From Nocardia vermiculata NBRC 100427 (GTDB lineage Bacteria > Actinomycetota > Actinomycetes > Mycobacteriales > Mycobacteriaceae): 64,000 bases of DNA. Made by a program: the position numbers and the translations under genes. Position 1 is the first letter of the stretch, and the number at the start of each line of letters is the position of its first letter. The stretch covers positions 62,001 through 126,000 of the forward strand of contig NZ_BDCA01000004.1 of the NCBI RefSeq assembly GCF_001613265.1, written 5' to 3'. The notes beneath the pieces are model-generated. The model saw nothing but the letters and a program-made list of their open reading frames with translations. It made no database searches and was not told the origin of the DNA. Below, piece after piece: positions 58,270 to 64,000 of this stretch.

Positions 58270-58476
58270 ATGGCACAGGGAACTGTGAAGTGGTTCAACG
58301 CGGAGAAGGGGTTCGGCTTCATCGCGCCCGAGGACGGCTCCGCTGACGTCTTCGTCCACTACTCCGAGATTCAGGGTTCGGGCTTCCGTACTCTCGAGGA
58401 GAACCAGAAGGTCGAATTCGAGGTCGGCCAGGGCACCAAGGGCCCGCAGGCGACCGGAGTTCGCGCGCTCAGCTGA
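58270..58476 (+). CDS. cspA: Cold-shock protein CspA
   Basis: A 68-residue OB-fold protein. RNP1 is KGFGFI and RNP2 is VFVHY, with [14 protein letters not shown] at the start. It binds single-stranded RNA/DNA and acts as an RNA chaperone. ATG at 58270 follows AAGGAAAAG. The position between the helicase and topA is the same as Rv3648c. Confidence 0.96.
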   Translation: MAQGTVKWFNAEKGFGFIAPEDGSADVFVHYSEIQGSGFRTLEENQKVEFEVGQGTKGPQATGVRALS

Positions 58477-58501
58477 GCGAGTATCGCTTCAGGTCTGACC
58501 A

Positions 58502-58539
58502 ACTCGTCCCTCACCGCGTACACGCGGTGAGGGACGAGT
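58502..58539 (+). terminator. Terminator after cspA
   Basis: A perfect 17-bp stem, ACTCGTCCCTCACCGCG at 58502-58518 and its complement at 58523-58539, with the 4-base loop TACA. In the following stretch to the topA start at 58823 I see no gene, only the topA leader. Confidence 0.85.
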
Positions 58540-58822
58540 CATATCCGGGGGAAGTACACTCGATCGAAAACCGGGGCTTTTCGATGTAGCCGGGTACCCG
58601 AACGGGTGGTTTCTCCGCAGTTCGCAGCCATATCGGCTCGGATGGTGCTCGAGGGGAAGCGCTGCGCAGAACGGCCGAGACTCTCGGGTCACGGGGCCGT
58701 AGTGCGGGCTCCGAGACAGCGAAACACGGTATAAACGTCTCTGGCGGGAGACATTTGTCTCTCCCTCTTGCCCCAGCCGCGCGCTTGCGCCGCGCGGGTC
58801 GACAGGAAAGGTGTGTTCGCCG

Positions 58823-61801
<2,979 letters not shown>

Positions 61802-61860
61802 TCGGGAGCATCACGCCCGCGCGCGACGCCCTGTCGGCACGGCCGATTAGGGTGTAGCGC

Positions 61861-63069
61861 GTGGCAGGTGTCTTCGATCGGCTCGTGGGTCAGGACTCGG
61901 TCGAGTCCGAGTTGACCGCTGCCGCCGTGGCGGCACGCGACGGGGCGGCGGCATCGTCGGCCATGACCCATTCGTGGCTGTTCACCGGCCCGCCCGGCTC
62001 CGGCAGATCCGTTGCGGCGCTGTGCTTCGCGGCCGCGCTGCAATGTACGACCGAGGGCACACCGGGGTGTGGGCACTGTCAGGCATGCACGACCACCATG
62101 GCCGGAACTCACGGTGACGTGCGGCGGGTGATCCCGGAGGGGCTGAGCATCAGTACCAAGGAGATGCGTGAGATCGTCCAGGTCGCCGCGCGTCGTCCCA
62201 GCACCGGTCGCTGGCAGGTCGTGGTGGTCGAGGATGCCGACCGGTTGACCGAAGGCGCCGGAAACGTGCTGCTGAAGGTGGTGGAGGAGCCGCCCGAGCG
62301 AACGGTTTTCCTGCTGTGCGCCCCCTCGGTGGATCCGGAGGATATTTCGGTCACGCTGCGTTCCAGGTGCCGGCACGTGCATCTGGTGACGCCGTCGGTG
62401 GATGCCATTGCCCGGGTGCTGCGCGATCGCGACGGTATGCCTGCCGAACAGGCGGCCTGGGCGGCGTCGGTGAGTGGCGGGCATGTCGGCCGCGCCCGCC
62501 GTCTCGCGACCGACGAGCAGGCTCGCACCCGCCGCACCCGTGCCCTGGCTCTGGTGGGTGCGGTGGCGCGTCCCGGTGCCGCCTATCTCGCGGGGGACGA
62601 ACTGGTGAAATCGGCCGAAGAGGAAGCCAAACAGGTCAGCGCCGAACGCGACGAACGTGAACGTGACGAACTGGCGACCGCCTTGGGGGCCGGGGGTACG
62701 GGAAAGGGCGCCGCTTCGGCCACTCGTGGTTCGGCCGGTGTGCTCAAGGAATTGGAGCGCCGCCAGAAATCCCGCGCCACCAGAACCAGCCGGGATGCGC
62801 TGGATCGTGCGCTGATCGATGTGGCCGGGCTGTACCGCGACGCGTTGGCGGTGCGGTTCGGCACCACGCCCGCGAATCCGACGATCACCTACACGCACCC
62901 GGACCTGTCCGACCAGATCCGTGACCTGGCCGACGAGGTACGCCCCGAGGGATTGTTGCGGTCCATCGAGGCGGTGCTGTCCTGCCGCGAAGCCCTGGAA
63001 ACGAACGTCAAACCCCGTTTCGCCATCGCCGCTATGGTCGCGAGCCTCGTCGCCGCCCGTTCGGCCTGA
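61861..63069 (+). CDS. holB: DNA polymerase III delta' subunit (HolB)
   Basis: A 402-residue clamp-loader subunit equivalent to Rv3644c. The AAA+ core has a degenerate P-loop LFTGPPGSGRSVAA with Arg in place of Lys, as expected for the non-hydrolysing delta', a zinc motif CGHCQACTT, the Walker B-like VVVVEDADRLTE and the SRC motif TLRSRCRHV. A charged linker near residue 270 and a C-terminal helical collar follow. It starts with GTG at 61861, 59 bases after topA. It opens the sliding clamp together with DnaX and HolA. Confidence 0.92.
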   Translation: MAGVFDRLVGQDSVESELTAAAVAARDGAAASSAMTHSWLFTGPPGSGRSVAALCFAAALQCTTEGTPGCGHCQACTTTMAGTHGDVRRVIPEGLSISTKEMREIVQVAARRPSTGRWQVVVVEDADRLTEGAGNVLLKVVEEPPERTVFLLCAPSVDPEDISVTLRSRCRHVHLVTPSVDAIARVLRDRDGMPAEQAAWAASVSGGHVGRARRLATDEQARTRRTRALALVGAVARPGAAYLAGDELVKSAEEEAKQVSAERDERERDELATALGAGGTGKGAASATRGSAGVLKELERRQKSRATRTSRDALDRALIDVAGLYRDALAVRFGTTPANPTITYTHPDLSDQIRDLADEVRPEGLLRSIEAVLSCREALETNVKPRFAIAAMVASLVAARSA

Positions 63070-63166
63070 CCGCACTCGGCGCTCGGATCCGTGTCGGTGG
63101 GCCGGCACTTGCGGCCGATATCGCGGCGTGCGCTCAGAATCGGTGCGCCGCATCGTCCCTATTCAC

Positions 63167-63793
63167 ATGAAGCTCACCGTGCAGACGTTCCTGACTCTCG
63201 ACGGCGTGATGCAGGCTCCCGGCGGCACCGAGGAAGACCCCAGTGGCGAGTTCACCCACGGCGGCTGGCAGGCGCCGTTCCCCGATCCGGACGTGGGCGA
63301 ATTCGTCACCGAACTCAACAGCCATGCGAGCGCGTTCGTCTTCGGCCGCAGAACATTCGACATCTTCCGCGGACACTGGCCCGACTACACCGACCCGAAC
63401 GACCCGATCGCCACCGCGATCAACACCCGCCCCAAATATGTCGCCTCCACAACTCTCGGCGTGGCCGATGCGCGCTGGCGCGGCGAACACCCCGATACCG
63501 CACACCTGCTGTCCGGTGATGTCGTCGCGGCGGTCCGGGCACTGAAGGACGAACCCGGCGACGAACTGCAGATCTGGGGCAGCGGCAACCTCCTCGAGAC
63601 CCTGCTACAGCACGACCTCGTCGACCGCTTCCGCCTGATGACCTTCCCACTGACCCTCGGTTCCGGCCGCCGCCTGTTCAACCACGGCCTCCGCCCCGCA
63701 ACGATGCGTCCGGTAGACCTCTCCGTCACCGACCTCGGCGTAGTCCTGGCCACCTACGAACCCGCCGGCCCCGTCCAACACGGCCAGATGTAG
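63167..63793 (+). CDS. Dihydrofolate-reductase-fold (RibD C-terminal) protein
   Basis: A 208-residue protein of the RibD_C/YwjB-like family. It begins MKLTVQTFLTLDGVMQAPGG, has FVFGRRTFDIFRGHWPDY, PKYVASTTL and the NADPH-binding LQIWGSGNLLETLL near residue 130, and ends in LTLGSGRRLF. Such enzymes use NADPH, but only some reduce folate or pyrimidine intermediates. The stand-alone form lacks a RibD deaminase. The substrate is unknown. It is near, but not coupled to, holB. Confidence 0.85.
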   Translation: MKLTVQTFLTLDGVMQAPGGTEEDPSGEFTHGGWQAPFPDPDVGEFVTELNSHASAFVFGRRTFDIFRGHWPDYTDPNDPIATAINTRPKYVASTTLGVADARWRGEHPDTAHLLSGDVVAAVRALKDEPGDELQIWGSGNLLETLLQHDLVDRFRLMTFPLTLGSGRRLFNHGLRPATMRPVDLSVTDLGVVLATYEPAGPVQHGQM

Positions 63794-63868
63794 CTCCCGA
63801 GCCCACTCCGACCAGCCGTTTTCGTGTTCCAGCCGCCGAGGCGATAGACTCGCACCGCCGAAAGGCAT

Positions 63869-63944
63869 GCCGCCTTAGCTCAGTCGGTAGAGCGCTTCAC
63901 TCGTAATGAAAAGGTCAGGAGTTCGATTCTCCTAGGCGGCTCCA
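63869..63944 (+). tRNA. tRNA-Thr (CGT anticodon)
   Basis: A 76-base cloverleaf. Acceptor GCCGCCT pairs with AGGCGGC, the D arm is GCTC-AGTCGGTA-GAGC, the anticodon loop CTCGTAA holds CGT, and the T arm is AGGAG-TTCGATT-CTCCT. The 3' CCA is encoded after discriminator T. The first anticodon-stem pair is C-A (27-43), a mismatch; all other pairs are normal. Confidence 0.95.
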
Positions 63945-64000
63945 CTTATTTCCGTACCCATGCTTGGGCACGGTCGGACAAGTTCCACCAGGAAGCGAAT

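Noticed and set aside
63869..63944. tRNA-Thr as a pseudogene because of the C-A pair in the anticodon stem
   Set aside because: One mismatch at the outermost anticodon-stem position is tolerated; all other arms, the anticodon and CCA are intact.

Overview
The window is high-GC actinobacterial DNA from the order Mycobacteriales, most like Nocardia or a close relative. The evidence is an F420-type oxidoreductase, WhiB, MarP, Crp, a PonA2-type PBP with a PASTA domain, KstR-type operators, and a long block whose gene order matches, in reverse, the Mycobacterium tuberculosis Rv3644c-Rv3688c region. Genus and species are inferred, not proven.

Region 1 (1-17.5 kb) is a lipid/sterol-catabolism neighbourhood. 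A minus-strand operon runs from 5790 to the left edge: hydroxyisobutyrate-dehydrogenase family, carboxymuconolactone-decarboxylase family, FAD/ketosteroid dehydrogenase family, LLM oxidoreductase, glycosyltransferase, methyltransferase, and the start of a prenyltransferase/cyclase-like gene. Facing it are an NTF2-fold protein, an unrecognised conserved protein, a FadD19-like acyl-CoA ligase, an acetoacetate-decarboxylase-like protein with an SDR, an EchA19-like enoyl-CoA hydratase and an aldehyde dehydrogenase. Two sites fit the KstR palindrome and one fits the KstR2 palindrome, which ties the cluster to cholesterol/steroid control. A SAM methyltransferase, a substrate-binding lipoprotein and an LtrA-type membrane protein follow.

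Region 2 (17.5-40.3 kb) is conserved housekeeping: tRNA-Pro, a metallophosphoesterase, YqeY, PonA2, WhiB4, two ArsA-like ATPases, RidA and metallo-beta-lactamase-fold proteins, Crp, a translationally coupled nth/thioredoxin/NUDIX/marP operon, EphE, NhaA, Acs, a Fic-like protein and a HAD phosphatase. The HAD gene is flanked by two small RNAs placed by synteny and structure: an Ms1/MTS2823-type RNA on one side and the 6C RNA on the other. A perfect CRP palindrome lies inside the Ms1-type promoter.

Region 3 (40.3-55.2 kb) is a Flp/Tad pilus operon (ssd, tadA, tadB, tadC, flp, tadE, tadG-like). It is interrupted by a 10,218-bp mobile element inserted inside the Walker A motif of tadA. Joining the sequence across the shared 8-bp core restores an uninterrupted 395-residue TadA with an intact GKT. 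The element encodes a large serine integrase next to attR, an HTH excisionase-like protein next to attL, an XRE repressor at a perfect palindrome, a RepA-like ATPase followed by an iteron-like array, a TerS-like protein, a stand-alone FtsH-peptidase-like (M41) protein, a second small serine recombinase with a res-like site, and a possible virion protein. This looks like a phage-satellite (PICI/phiRv1-like) element whose excision would act as a reversible switch for the pilus ATPase. It is the most interesting object in the window.

Region 4 (55.4-64 kb) resumes the conserved block: a DUF1998-type helicase, a cold-shock protein, DNA topoisomerase I, the DNA polymerase III delta' subunit, a dihydrofolate-reductase-like protein and tRNA-Thr.
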